This document shows positions 56,173-64,000 of a stretch of 64,000 nt of DNA, piece after piece. The notes beneath the pieces were generated by a model, which did not search any database, was not told the origin of the DNA, and saw nothing but the letters and a program-made list of their open reading frames with translations. Source of the DNA: Acrocarpospora pleiomorpha. Its GTDB lineage: Bacteria; Actinomycetota; Actinomycetes; Streptosporangiales; Streptosporangiaceae. Positions within the stretch are counted from its first letter, which is position 1. Every line of letters starts with the position of its first letter. Position numbers and translations under genes: made by a program. The stretch is from NCBI RefSeq assembly GCF_009687885.1, contig NZ_BLAF01000018.1:23976-87975 (forward strand), read 5' to 3'.

Positions 56173-57759
56173 GTGATCGCGAACTCTGCTGCGCATTCCG
56201 TGCCGAACCGTCGCCGTTTCCTCGGCGGAATCGGGGCCATCACCGGACTTGCGGCGCTCAGCCAGGTGCCGCTCGAGGGCAACGCCCTCGCCGCCCCGCG
56301 CGTCCGCGGCGGCGAATACCCGTTCACGCTCGGCGTCGCCTCGGGCGATCCGACGCCGGACGGCGTGGTGCTGTGGACCCGGCTCGTCCCCGAGCTCTTC
56401 AGCCCCGACGGCGGCATGCCGAGCCGTCCGGTGCCGGTCGACTGGCAGATCGCGCTCGACGCGGGCCTGCGGAGGGTCGTCAGGCGGGGCACGGTGTCGG
56501 CCCTGCCTGAGCTGGCGCACTCGGTGCACGTCGAGGTCGCCGGGCTCGAGCCGGGCCGGGAGTACTACTACCGGTTCCGCTACCGCGGCGACGTCTCCGA
56601 GGTGGGCCGGACCCGTACGGCGCCGCGCGAGCACGGCCCGCTGAGCTCGCTGAGCTTCGCGTTCGCCTCCTGCCAGGACTGGACGCACGGCTTCTACTCG
56701 GCCTACCGCAACATGGCCGAGGAGGATCTCGATCTCGTGATCCACCTCGGCGACTACGTCTACGAGTACGGCATCCCGGCCGACGGCGGCGCCCGCAAGA
56801 CCCCGATGCCGGACGTGCTGCTCGAAGGACCCACCGACCTCGACCGCTGGCGGATGCAGTACGCGCTCTACAAGTCCGACCCGGACCTGCAGCGCGCCCA
56901 CGCCCGCTTCCCGTGGCTGGTCACCTGGGACGACCACGAGGTCCAGAACGACTACGTCGGGGACTACGACGGCACGATCAGCCCGTCCCGCGCGGCGGCG
57001 TACAAGGCCTGGTACGAGCACCAGCCCGTGGGCCGCCGCTCGCTGCCGCGCCAGGACGGATCGCTGCTGCTCTATCGCCGGCGCACCTGGGGTCGCCTGG
57101 CACAACTCGACGTGCTCGACACCCGGCAGTACCGTACGGCGCCGCCCTGCGGCTGGGGCGAGGCGCCGGCATGCGACGCCGGCAACGACCCGACGAAGGG
57201 GACCATGCTCGGCGCCACCCAGGAGAAGTGGCTGCGCGACGGGCTGCGCGATACCAAGGCCCGCTGGAACGTCATCGCGACGAGCGTGATGATGGCACGC
57301 CTGGACCACGACGGCCCGACCGGCGACATCATCTGGCACGACGCGTGGGACGGCTTCCCAGCCTCCCGCAAGGCCATCACCGACACCTTCACCGCGGCCA
57401 GGGTGCGCAACCCCGTACTCGTCGCCGGCGACTGGCACTCCACCTTCGTCAACGACATCAAGAGCGACTTCGACGACCCCGACTCGCCGGTCGTGGCGAC
57501 GGAGTTCGTCGGCACCTCCATCACCACCAACGGCGACGGCGAGGTGTACGGGCCGTACTACGGTCCGATGATCAAGTGGAACCCGCACATCAAGTTCTTC
57601 GACGGCGACCGCCGCGGCTACGTCACCTGCCGGCTGAACGCGGACGAATGGCGTACCGACCTGCGGATGGTGCCAACGGTCAGCCGGCCGGACGTAGCCG
57701 CGACGACCTTCGCCTCCTTCGTGATCGAGGACCGCAAACCGGGCGCGGTGCGAGCCTGA
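56173..57759 (+). CDS. phoD: PhoD-type alkaline phosphatase
   Basis: A 528-residue exported phosphodiesterase/alkaline phosphatase. The Tat signal is NRRRFLGGIGAITGLAAL. An N-terminal beta-sandwich (FTLGVASGDPTPDGVVLWTR) precedes the metallophosphatase core with SFAFASCQDW, VIHLGDYVYEYG, WDDHEVQNDY and AGDWHSTF, which supply the metal ligands. I chose GTG at 56173, 12 bases after GAGGGGAGA; the start could also be GTG at 56200. It is probably co-transcribed with phoX, 64 bases away. Confidence 0.9.
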   Translation: MIANSAAHSVPNRRRFLGGIGAITGLAALSQVPLEGNALAAPRVRGGEYPFTLGVASGDPTPDGVVLWTRLVPELFSPDGGMPSRPVPVDWQIALDAGLRRVVRRGTVSALPELAHSVHVEVAGLEPGREYYYRFRYRGDVSEVGRTRTAPREHGPLSSLSFAFASCQDWTHGFYSAYRNMAEEDLDLVIHLGDYVYEYGIPADGGARKTPMPDVLLEGPTDLDRWRMQYALYKSDPDLQRAHARFPWLVTWDDHEVQNDYVGDYDGTISPSRAAAYKAWYEHQPVGRRSLPRQDGSLLLYRRRTWGRLAQLDVLDTRQYRTAPPCGWGEAPACDAGNDPTKGTMLGATQEKWLRDGLRDTKARWNVIATSVMMARLDHDGPTGDIIWHDAWDGFPASRKAITDTFTAARVRNPVLVAGDWHSTFVNDIKSDFDDPDSPVVATEFVGTSITTNGDGEVYGPYYGPMIKWNPHIKFFDGDRRGYVTCRLNADEWRTDLRMVPTVSRPDVAATTFASFVIEDRKPGAVRA

Positions 57760-57762
57760 GGC

Positions 57763-58968
57763 CTACCAGAGCACCTGTTCCGCGGTGAGGCGCTGGATCT
57801 CCTCTCCGGTCAGGCCCAGCAGATCCCGGCAGATCTCGTCGGTGTGCTCCCCCAGCATCGGCGCGGGCCCGCGGAGCGCGCCCGGTGTCGCGGAGAGGCG
57901 GAACGGCGGCGACGCGTACACCGTCCGGCCCATCTCGGGATGGTCCAGGTATTGCCAATGGCCGCGGGCGTTCAGCTGCTCGTCCGCCAGCACGGCGGCC
58001 GCGTCCGCGACCGCCGCCGCGGGCACACCGGCCGCACGCAGGTCGCTGACGACAGCGAGCGTGTCGATCGTCGCGACCGCCTGTGAGACCGCGCGGTCCA
58101 CCGCGTCCGCGGCCGCCAAGCGTGCCTCCGACCGGCTCCACTCCGGCACCCGGTCCAGGTCCAGGACCCGGCACAGGCTCTCCCACTGGTCGTCGCTCGT
58201 GACCGCGATGGCCACCCAGGCGTCGTCGCCGACGCAGCGGTACACGCCATGCGGCGCGTGAGCGGGGTGCGAGTTCCCGCTGCGGACAGGGTCGATCCCG
58301 AGTGCCGTGGCCTCGAGCACAGCCGCGCCGATCATCGCCACCGTGGGCTCGACCTGGGCCAGATCGATGAACTGCCCCTCCCCCGTGAGCTCGCGGTGCC
58401 GCAGTGCGGCCAGGACCGCGAACGCGGCGTGCGTGGGATTCGGGATGTGGTCGGCGTAGTTGGTCCCGGTTCCCGTCGGCGGCTCGGCCCGCTCGCCGAT
58501 CAGCCCGTGCAGACCGGCCAAGGCGGCGATCGTCGAGCCGTAGCCGATGTGGTCGCGGTACGGGCCGGTGGAGCCGTGCGTCGACATGGAGAGATAGACG
58601 GCCCGCGGATTGATGGCGGCGATCCGGGCGGGCCCCAGGCCGAACCGTTCCATCACGCCGGGAGTGAAGTTGTTGGCGATCACGTCCGCGTCCGCGCACA
58701 GCCGTGCCGCGATCTCCCGCCCCGCCGCATGCCGCAGGTTGAGCGCCATACTCCGCTTGCTCGAGTTGCGATCGGCGAAGTATCCGCTGCGATTGATCCC
58801 CGGCTCGCCGCCCGCGAAGGGGGGACTGAGCCGGAGTCCGTCGACCTTGGCCCGGCTCTCGATCTTGATGACGTCGGCGCCGTGGTCGGCGAGGATCTTC
58901 GTCGCGAACGATCCCGCGCCGACCCAGCAGAAGTCGATGACCCGAACGTCCGCCAGCGGACCGCTCAC
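57763..58968 (-). CDS. Class III CoA transferase (CaiB/BaiF), copy A
   Basis: A 401-residue enzyme of the formyl-CoA/carnitine CoA-transferase family. It begins LADVRVIDFCWVGAGSFATKILADHGADVIKIE; the nucleotide-binding turn and the RNSSKRSMALNLRHAAGRE motif are intact. The catalytic Asp sits in NYADHIPNPTHA (about 176). It starts by a GTGA overlap inside copy B, so the two probably form a heterodimeric or sequential pair that activates a carboxylic acid with a CoA from an acyl-CoA donor. Confidence 0.88.
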   Translation of the reverse strand: MSGPLADVRVIDFCWVGAGSFATKILADHGADVIKIESRAKVDGLRLSPPFAGGEPGINRSGYFADRNSSKRSMALNLRHAAGREIAARLCADADVIANNFTPGVMERFGLGPARIAAINPRAVYLSMSTHGSTGPYRDHIGYGSTIAALAGLHGLIGERAEPPTGTGTNYADHIPNPTHAAFAVLAALRHRELTGEGQFIDLAQVEPTVAMIGAAVLEATALGIDPVRSGNSHPAHAPHGVYRCVGDDAWVAIAVTSDDQWESLCRVLDLDRVPEWSRSEARLAAADAVDRAVSQAVATIDTLAVVSDLRAAGVPAAAVADAAAVLADEQLNARGHWQYLDHPEMGRTVYASPPFRLSATPGALRGPAPMLGEHTDEICRDLLGLTGEEIQRLTAEQVLW

Positions 58969-60140
58969 GCGTCATCCCCCGTTCCCGGCCGGCCGGGACG
59001 CACGAGCTCGTCACCGACCGGCGTTCGCGACAGCCGGTACGGAGCTCCGGGGGCCGGATAAGCGTGCCCCGGCGCGAGCTCGATGTCCCGGAAGTAGCCG
59101 CGATGGTCCAGCTGAGGGCTCCGTACGACATCGGACAACGTGTTGACCGGCGCGCATGGCACGCGGTATTTCTGCGAGAGCTCGTAGACGGTCTGCTTGG
59201 CCAGGCCGGCCACGTAGCCGCCGAACACCCGGGCGAAGGTCTGCTTCGCTTCGTCACCGGCCAGGAATCCTCGCTCGGCCCACTGCGGCCCGTCGAGGAG
59301 GTCGGCCTCGGCGACGCCCTCGTCGCGCAGCCAGCGCAGCAGGTTCCCCCAGAACCGGTGCCCCCCGATCCCCGCCGCCAGGATGAAGACGCTCCCGTCG
59401 GCGGTGGGGAACAGCCCGGTACCGGCGGCCTTCTGCTCGCCGCCGGTGCGTCGCCTGATCGTGCCCTCGAGGTCGTAGAACTGCACGGAGTTCTCCAGCC
59501 CCATGGTGACGCACTGCTGGATCGAGACGTCGACGAGCTGACCCTCGCCGGTGCGCTGGGCATGGTGCAGAGCGATCATCGCTCCCACCGCGCCGAAGGC
59601 CGCGCCCGCGGCGTAGGCCTGCGACTCCGGCGGGCGCATCGGGGCGCCGTCGGCGTAGCCACCGAGCGCCAGCAGACCGCCCATGGCCAGACAGACCAGG
59701 TCGGGTGCGACGCAGTTCGCGAGCGGTCCTGTGAGCCCGAACGGCGTGATCGACACCATGACCAGGCGCGAATTCGCGGCACCGAGTTCGCCGTAGGACA
59801 GGCCGCGACCGGCCATGAGATCGCCGACGCCGGTGCTGATGACCAGATCCGCGGACTGGGCGAGCCGCCGGAACTCGGCCTGCCCCGAAGCGTTGTCGAG
59901 GTCGAGCGTGAGGGCCCGCTTGCCGGTGTTGAGGTAGCTGAACGGAATACTGACCGGCGGCACGCCATCGGCCGTGTACAGCGGCGGGCGGCGCCGAAGC
60001 GGGTCGCCACCCGGAGGCTCGACCAGGACGACATCGGCCCCCAGGTCGGCGAACAACTTGCCGCAGTAGTGACCCGCCTCGCCGCTGATCTCGAGGACGG
60101 TGAGTCCGTGGAGCGGGCCGGAGGGTTCCTGACGCTGCAC
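58965..60140 (-). CDS. Class III CoA transferase (CaiB/BaiF), copy B
   Basis: A 391-residue relative of the preceding protein, with LHGLTVLEISGEAGHYCGKLFADLGADVVLVE and NTGKRALTLDLDNASGQAE. The position of the catalytic Asp seems to be occupied by the sequence PESQAYAAGAAFG, which lacks a clear Asp, so it may be a structural partner. Three bases separate it from the DUF35 gene. It shares less than half its residues with copy A by eye. Confidence 0.85.
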   Translation of the reverse strand: MQRQEPSGPLHGLTVLEISGEAGHYCGKLFADLGADVVLVEPPGGDPLRRRPPLYTADGVPPVSIPFSYLNTGKRALTLDLDNASGQAEFRRLAQSADLVISTGVGDLMAGRGLSYGELGAANSRLVMVSITPFGLTGPLANCVAPDLVCLAMGGLLALGGYADGAPMRPPESQAYAAGAAFGAVGAMIALHHAQRTGEGQLVDVSIQQCVTMGLENSVQFYDLEGTIRRRTGGEQKAAGTGLFPTADGSVFILAAGIGGHRFWGNLLRWLRDEGVAEADLLDGPQWAERGFLAGDEAKQTFARVFGGYVAGLAKQTVYELSQKYRVPCAPVNTLSDVVRSPQLDHRGYFRDIELAPGHAYPAPGAPYRLSRTPVGDELVRPGRPGTGDDA

Positions 60141-60143
60141 GAG

Positions 60144-60566
60144 TCACCCCTCGGGCGCGACCGGCACCGGGCGGAAGCGCGGCAGCGTGACGTCGTCGGT
60201 GACGTCCTCGAAGTCCACCACCACCGGATCGCCCACCTTGACCGCCGCGTTGTCCACACCGACGACGTTCGAGAACATCCGCGGCCCCTCGTCGAGCTGG
60301 ATCAGCGCCACGTTGTACGGCACGTCGGCGGCGAACGCCTGGTTGTAGACCTGATGGAAGACGATGTAGGAGAACACGGTGCCGCGACCGCTCAGCTCCT
60401 GCCATGTGGCCTCGTCGCTCAGGCAGCGAGGACAGTAGCGGTTGATCGGGAAGCGCACGTGGCCGCAGCCGGCGCAGGACTGCACGAGCAGCCGCCGCTC
60501 CCGCAGCCCGGCCCAGAAGGGTTCGTTCTCGTCAGTGATGACCGGAAGAGGTTTGCCGTAACTCAT
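60144..60566 (-). CDS. DUF35 zinc-ribbon OB-fold protein
   Basis: A 140-residue acyl-CoA-associated protein. The zinc ribbon is QSCAGCGHVRFPINRYCPRC (two CxxC pairs), followed by an OB fold (SGRGTVFSYIVFHQVYNQ, DVPYNVALIQLDEG, VGDPVVVDFED). DUF35 proteins form complexes with thiolase-like enzymes, as in the steroid aldolase pair Ltp2/ChsH2. It starts inside the thiolase-like gene (ATGA overlap), so a complex with that protein is likely. Confidence 0.9.
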   Translation of the reverse strand: MSYGKPLPVITDENEPFWAGLRERRLLVQSCAGCGHVRFPINRYCPRCLSDEATWQELSGRGTVFSYIVFHQVYNQAFAADVPYNVALIQLDEGPRMFSNVVGVDNAAVKVGDPVVVDFEDVTDDVTLPRFRPVPVAPEG

Positions 60567-61723
60567 GCGGTGACTCCATTGCGGGTGAGGATCATCGCGT
60601 TCGAGGTGTTGAGCGTCATGCCGCGCCCGGTGACCAGCGCGACTTCGGCACCGTCGACCTGGCGCGGACCGCACTCGCCGCGGATCTGCCGGGTGCCTTC
60701 GACGATGTGCAGCCAGCCCTCCATGTACGACTCGGAGAGGTTGCCGCCGGCCGTGTTCACCGGGAGCTCGCCACCGATCTCGATCCGGCCGTTCTCGACG
60801 AAGGCGCCGCCCTCGCCCCGGGCGCAGAAGCCGGCGTGTTCGAGCCAGAGGATGACGCTGATGGTGAAGTTGTCGTAGAGCTGCGCGACGTCGATGTCGG
60901 CCGGTCCGACACCGGCCATGGCGTAGGCCTTGTCGAGAGCCTGCTTCTGGTGCGGGACGTACCACCAGTCCTCGCGGCCGATGGTCTCGCAGGTGTGCGC
61001 CTGGCCCATCCCGGACAGATACACCGGAGGCTTGCGCAGATCAGCGGCGCGCTCCGCGGAGGTGACGATGACACACACCCCGCCGTCGGAGATGAGGCAG
61101 CAGTCCAGTAGGTGCAGCGGCTCGACCACCCAGCGCGATCGCTGGTGGTCGTCGATGGTGATCGGATCGCGCATGACCGCGTTCGGGTTGAGGGAAGCGT
61201 GCTTGCGGCATGCGACGGCCACGGCGCCCAGCTGCTCGCTCGTCGTCCCGTAGAGCGCCATGTGCCGGCTGGCGGCGACCGCCGAGTTCGCCGCCGCGCC
61301 GTACATGCCGTAGATGCTCCAGCTGTCGCCCCAGCCCGAGGCCCGGTCGAACCGCGACCCGCCGGTCTTCGCGGCGTCACCGAAGACGCAGGCGACGGTG
61401 GTCGCCAGCCCGGTCTCGATGGCCATCGCCGCCATCTGGACCAGACAGCCCGCGGTGCCGCCACCCATGACCATGCTGCCGGTGTAGGCGGGATTGATCC
61501 CTAACGCCTCACCCACCCGCAGGTAGTTCAACGGGCCTTCCGGCGCGGTGGTGCCAGGGAACGTGAGCAGCCCGTCGATCTGGTCCTTGGTCAGGCCGGC
61601 ATCGTCGATGGCCGCTCTGAAAGCGTCGACCGCCAGGCTGAGCGAGGTGGAGCCGGGTAGCTTGCCCTGTGGCGTGGCGCCGACTCCGACGATCGCGGTT
61701 CGGTCGCGCAGTGTCCGAGTCAT
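60563..61723 (-). CDS. Thiolase-like lipid-transfer-type enzyme
   Basis: A 386-residue protein of the SCP-x/lipid-transfer thiolase family. Typical stretches are TAIVGVGATPQGKLPG, AQLYDNFTISVILWLEHAGF and GGELPVNTAGGNLSESYM. The YDxFT and GEGGAFV elements are intact, but the usual catalytic cysteine is not clear, so it may perform a retro-aldol rather than a thiolytic cleavage, as Ltp2 does. It is the partner of the DUF35 protein through a 4-base overlap. Confidence 0.88.
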   Translation of the reverse strand: MTRTLRDRTAIVGVGATPQGKLPGSTSLSLAVDAFRAAIDDAGLTKDQIDGLLTFPGTTAPEGPLNYLRVGEALGINPAYTGSMVMGGGTAGCLVQMAAMAIETGLATTVACVFGDAAKTGGSRFDRASGWGDSWSIYGMYGAAANSAVAASRHMALYGTTSEQLGAVAVACRKHASLNPNAVMRDPITIDDHQRSRWVVEPLHLLDCCLISDGGVCVIVTSAERAADLRKPPVYLSGMGQAHTCETIGREDWWYVPHQKQALDKAYAMAGVGPADIDVAQLYDNFTISVILWLEHAGFCARGEGGAFVENGRIEIGGELPVNTAGGNLSESYMEGWLHIVEGTRQIRGECGPRQVDGAEVALVTGRGMTLNTSNAMILTRNGVTA

Positions 61724-61777
61724 CCTGGAGATGTCTCCTTAGAGGGGTTGGGGTGTTCAGGCAGATCGGGGACTGGA

Positions 61778-62551
61778 CTAGCGGCCCTGGTAGTTCGGCG
61801 TCCGCTTCTCGGCGAACGCCGTGCGACCCTCGACGCGATCCTCGGTGTTGCGCAGCAGGCCGAAGGCGTAGCGCTCCAGCGCCAGGCCCGCGACGAGCGG
61901 AAGGTCCGGAGCCTGGGCGACGAGGCTCTTGGCCGCGGCGACGGCCAGGGGGGCGTTGGCGGCGATCCGGGCCGCCACGGCTCGCGCGCGGGTCATCAGG
62001 TCGCCGGGCTCGACGACCTCGTTCACCAGCCCGACGCGGAGCGCGAAGTCGGTGTCGACGCGGTCGCCGGTGAGGATCATCTGCATCGCCGGCCCCCTGC
62101 CGATCGTGCGCGGCAGCAGCTGGGTGCCGGAGCTGCCGGGGATGCTGCCGATGCGGACTTCAGGCAGGCCGAAAGACGCCGTCGACGACGCGATCCGGAT
62201 GTCGCACGCGAGCGCGAGCTCCAGCCCGCCACCAAGCGCGTAGCCGTTGACGGCGCAGATTGTCGGTTTGGCGTGCGGGAAGCCCGCGAGAAGGTGGTCG
62301 GAACCGGTCCCGAACTCCTCCACCGCCGCGCTGACCCCGGTCGGCATGGTCCGTTTGAGGTCGGCGCCGGTGCAGAACGCTCGATCTCCCGTGCCGGTGA
62401 ACAGCACGACGCGCACCTCGGCGTCGGCTGACGCGTCCGCGTAGGCCTTCTTGAGCAGCGCACGCGTGTCCGGGTCGATGGAGTTCATCGCCTCCGGCCG
62501 GTCGATCACGATCTCGGCGATGTGATCAGCGACGGAGTAGCGCAGCGTCAC
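61778..62551 (-). CDS. Enoyl-CoA hydratase/isomerase family protein
   Basis: A 257-residue crotonase. The acyl-CoA oxyanion loop is AFCTGADL and the second is NGYALGGGLELALACD, with the catalytic Glu region in LPEVRIGSIPGSSGTQ. It should hydrate a 2-enoyl-CoA in beta-oxidation. GTG at 62551 is chosen with AAGGA 7 bases upstream; the frame continues 19 codons further upstream, over the promoter. It heads the CoA operon. Confidence 0.88.
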   Translation of the reverse strand: MTLRYSVADHIAEIVIDRPEAMNSIDPDTRALLKKAYADASADAEVRVVLFTGTGDRAFCTGADLKRTMPTGVSAAVEEFGTGSDHLLAGFPHAKPTICAVNGYALGGGLELALACDIRIASSTASFGLPEVRIGSIPGSSGTQLLPRTIGRGPAMQMILTGDRVDTDFALRVGLVNEVVEPGDLMTRARAVAARIAANAPLAVAAAKSLVAQAPDLPLVAGLALERYAFGLLRNTEDRVEGRTAFAEKRTPNYQGR

Positions 62552-62593
62552 GTCGACGTCCTTTCTCCCGTTGGGAAGACGATACAGTTTATA

Positions 62594-62603
62594 TTCTATA
62601 GAA
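62594..62603. repeat. Palindrome in the GntR/crotonase divergent promoter
   Basis: TTCTATAGAA is a perfect 10-base palindrome, 42 bases upstream of the crotonase start and in an AT-rich patch. The GntR regulator is the likely ligand. Confidence 0.45.
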
Positions 62604-62676
62604 CGCAACCTGCACTATGCTTCCTATCGGATGCAGAGAACGCGAAACCGTAGCATGATCGATAACGACAGGTGAG

Positions 62677-63366
62677 ATGCCCGTGAGCACGCCCCCGGAC
62701 CACCGCTATGACTCCGTCTCGCCGCCGGTGAGCAAGTCGGACTACGTGTTCCACCGGCTGCGGCAGGAACTGCGAGAAGGCACGATGACTCCCGGCCAGC
62801 AGATCATCCAGACCGAGATCGGTGCGCGCTACGGCGTGAGCGCGACCCCGGTTCGCGAGGCGCTGCGGCGGCTCGAAGCCGACGGTCTGATCGCCTACTC
62901 CCCCCACCGCGGCGCCACCGTCACGGAGATGCCCCACCACGATCTGCGTGACCTGTATCTGTTCCGCGCCCACGTCGAGAGCTACACCATCCGCCTCGCG
63001 GTGGAACGGGCGAGCCAGGACCAGCTGACCGCGTTGCGGGCGGAACACGAGGCGCTCATCGGCGCCGCCGCGTCCGAGGACGCCGCGGCGCTGTCCCGCC
63101 GCAATCGTGAGCTGCACCTGTCCGTCATCCGAATTGGTTCTGCCTACATCGCCGAGCAGGTGATGCGGCCACTGTGGGAACGGGTCATCCCCGCCTCCGA
63201 GAGCCTGTGGGACCGGCCCGACTTCGTGCGCCGGGCCATCGAACAGCACGAGGCGATCGTGCGAGCGATCGAGGAACGCGACGTCGAGGGCGCGAGCGCC
63301 TGCATGCTCAGCCACGTCCAGACGGCTGGTCACGAGCGCCAGGTCCGCAGTCGCGGCGCCGCGTGA
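62677..63366 (+). CDS. GntR-family regulator with FCD domain
   Basis: A 229-residue FadR-subfamily regulator. The winged helix is YVFHRLRQELREGTMTPGQQI, QTEIGARYGVSATPVREALRR (the recognition helix) and DGLIAYSPHRGATV. The all-helical FCD domain follows (DLYLFRAHVESYTIRLAVE, HLSVIRIGSAY), with the metal/acid ligand Asp and His residues only partly visible. It is divergent from the CoA operon, which it probably controls in response to an acyl-CoA. GTG at 62683, 7 bases after AGGTG, is an alternative start. Confidence 0.9.
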   Translation: MPVSTPPDHRYDSVSPPVSKSDYVFHRLRQELREGTMTPGQQIIQTEIGARYGVSATPVREALRRLEADGLIAYSPHRGATVTEMPHHDLRDLYLFRAHVESYTIRLAVERASQDQLTALRAEHEALIGAAASEDAAALSRRNRELHLSVIRIGSAYIAEQVMRPLWERVIPASESLWDRPDFVRRAIEQHEAIVRAIEERDVEGASACMLSHVQTAGHERQVRSRGAA

Positions 63367-63391
63367 CCAGCGCGCCTGGTATCGCTGACGC

Positions 63392-64000
63392 TCAGGAGAG
63401 ATCCGGCATGGCCGGGCGCACCGGCGGCGCCAGCAGCGCCGCCAGATCCCGCGCGTCCGCGTCCGCGCCGCCATGCAGGACAAGCGATTCGATGGCACGG
63501 AGGCGCTCACTCTCGGCGAGCGGCTCGCAGAGCCCGCGGAACTTGTCCAGCACCTGCTGCTCGTCGAACGGCACGTCCTGCGGCGGCGTGCTGGTCAGGT
63601 CCACGACGCTGCCGTCGTCCAGGCGCAGCTCGATCCGGGTGACGAAGCGGCGGTCGCGTCCCAGGTCGTCGATGGCCGAGTCGTGCGAGACGTCGATCCG
63701 GTCCATGAGCGCCCAGACCTCCGGGCGGGACAGCGACTCGCGGCTGAACTGTCCGGTGTAGGCCGAGCCGTCGAGCAGCGCGACAGCCGCGCCGAAGCGC
63801 AGGTTCATCTGCGCCCCCAAGGACGAGCCGGGCGGTTCCAGCTTCCAGGCGGACCGCCGCGCGACGCTCTCGCTGACGCCGATGCGCACGTGCTCGACGC
63901 GGTGGGCGGGTACGCGCGCCCGCAGCTCGATCAGCGCGTCGATGGTCGAGTGCAGCATGATGAGGCAGGCGTGCCGCTTGATCCCGATCCCCATCATCAC
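63392..64000 (-). CDS. MmgE/PrpD family protein (partial, 5' end outside window)
   Basis: The last 202 residues of a protein of roughly 450. The visible part is the second domain of 2-methylcitrate dehydratase-like proteins: GIKRHACLIMLHSTIDAL at the window edge, LGAQMNLRFGAAVALLDG, and DLTSTPPQDVPFDEQQVLDKF near the end. Members dehydrate 2-methylcitrate or related tricarboxylic acids. It lies beside an acyl-CoA operon, which would fit a shared carbon-use pathway. The N-terminal domain cannot be judged. Confidence 0.85.
   Translation of the reverse strand: MMMGIGIKRHACLIMLHSTIDALIELRARVPAHRVEHVRIGVSESVARRSAWKLEPPGSSLGAQMNLRFGAAVALLDGSAYTGQFSRESLSRPEVWALMDRIDVSHDSAIDDLGRDRRFVTRIELRLDDGSVVDLTSTPPQDVPFDEQQVLDKFRGLCEPLAESERLRAIESLVLHGGADADARDLAALLAPPVRPAMPDLS

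Noticed and set aside
57763..64000. Secondary-metabolite gene cluster
   Set aside because: No polyketide, peptide synthetase or terpene genes are present; the genes fit primary acyl-CoA metabolism.

Overview
The window is high-GC DNA with strong G/C bias at third codon positions, many GTG/TTG starts and many starts that directly follow a TANNNT box. Membrane Ser/Thr kinases, an ECF sigma factor carrying its own anti-sigma-like tail, LuxR-type regulators and an actinobacterial chitin-sugar (NgcEFG) transporter point to a spore-forming or filamentous actinomycete. The mix of families suggests Streptosporangiales; this is inference and no 16S gene is present.

Layout. 1-2.9 kb: housekeeping genes (DUF1508, D,D-carboxypeptidase, SpoU methyltransferase, a CDF-like membrane protein). 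3.1-14.1 kb: an envelope-signalling block, all on the + strand: a VWA/solute-binding protein, a membrane-tethered sigma factor, an amidase-like protein, two paralogous receptor kinases, a pseudokinase and a DUF2510 protein. 14.2-14.9 kb: orn and tRNA-His. 15-20.9 kb: a small LuxR protein, lysine 6-aminotransferase, an HdeD-like protein, a class B PBP, a spermidine-synthase-like protein and a pterin dehydratase. 21-27.9 kb: a large LAL regulator and the ngcEFG operon, with DasR-like sites shared with a divergent class II aldolase. 27.9-34.2 kb: DUF885 and DUF4032 proteins, and a decaying locus with a NUDIX gene, a broken adenosylhomocysteinase-like gene and a GntR frame whose start position reads ATA.

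34.4-40.6 kb: DUF4388, an alpha/beta hydrolase, an LRR-thioredoxin-like protein and a two-gene redox/phosphorelay pair (response regulator fused to a thioredoxin-reductase-like flavoprotein, coupled to a cNMP-binding histidine kinase). 40.6-43.3 kb: a secreted protein, AlkB, KptA and an NTF2-like protein. 43.3-47.2 kb: a scar region with half of an FtsX-type permease, a SEC-C fragment, a truncated IS607-type element and a membrane-protein tail. 47.2-52 kb: a GAF regulator, MarR plus a small enzyme-like protein, an Mrr-like nuclease and an HTH protein. 52-57.8 kb: NmrA, SDR and luciferase-like oxidoreductases, then tandem Tat-exported phosphatases PhoX and PhoD. 57.8-64 kb: an acyl-CoA catabolic operon (two class III CoA transferases, DUF35/thiolase-like pair, enoyl-CoA hydratase) with a divergent FCD-type GntR regulator and a partial MmgE/PrpD gene.

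Working links. ngcEFG would import GlcNAc or chitobiose under DasR and a second repressor. The kinases, pseudokinase, sigma factor and VWA protein look like a cell-surface sensing set. The fused REC-flavoprotein and its kinase form a translationally coupled pair. The last operon probably converts a free acid to CoA thioesters and cleaves them. Intergenic gaps are short; the only gene-poor stretches above about 250 bases are 2872-3151, 7412-7661, 26961-27215 and 46827-47217, and each is described.
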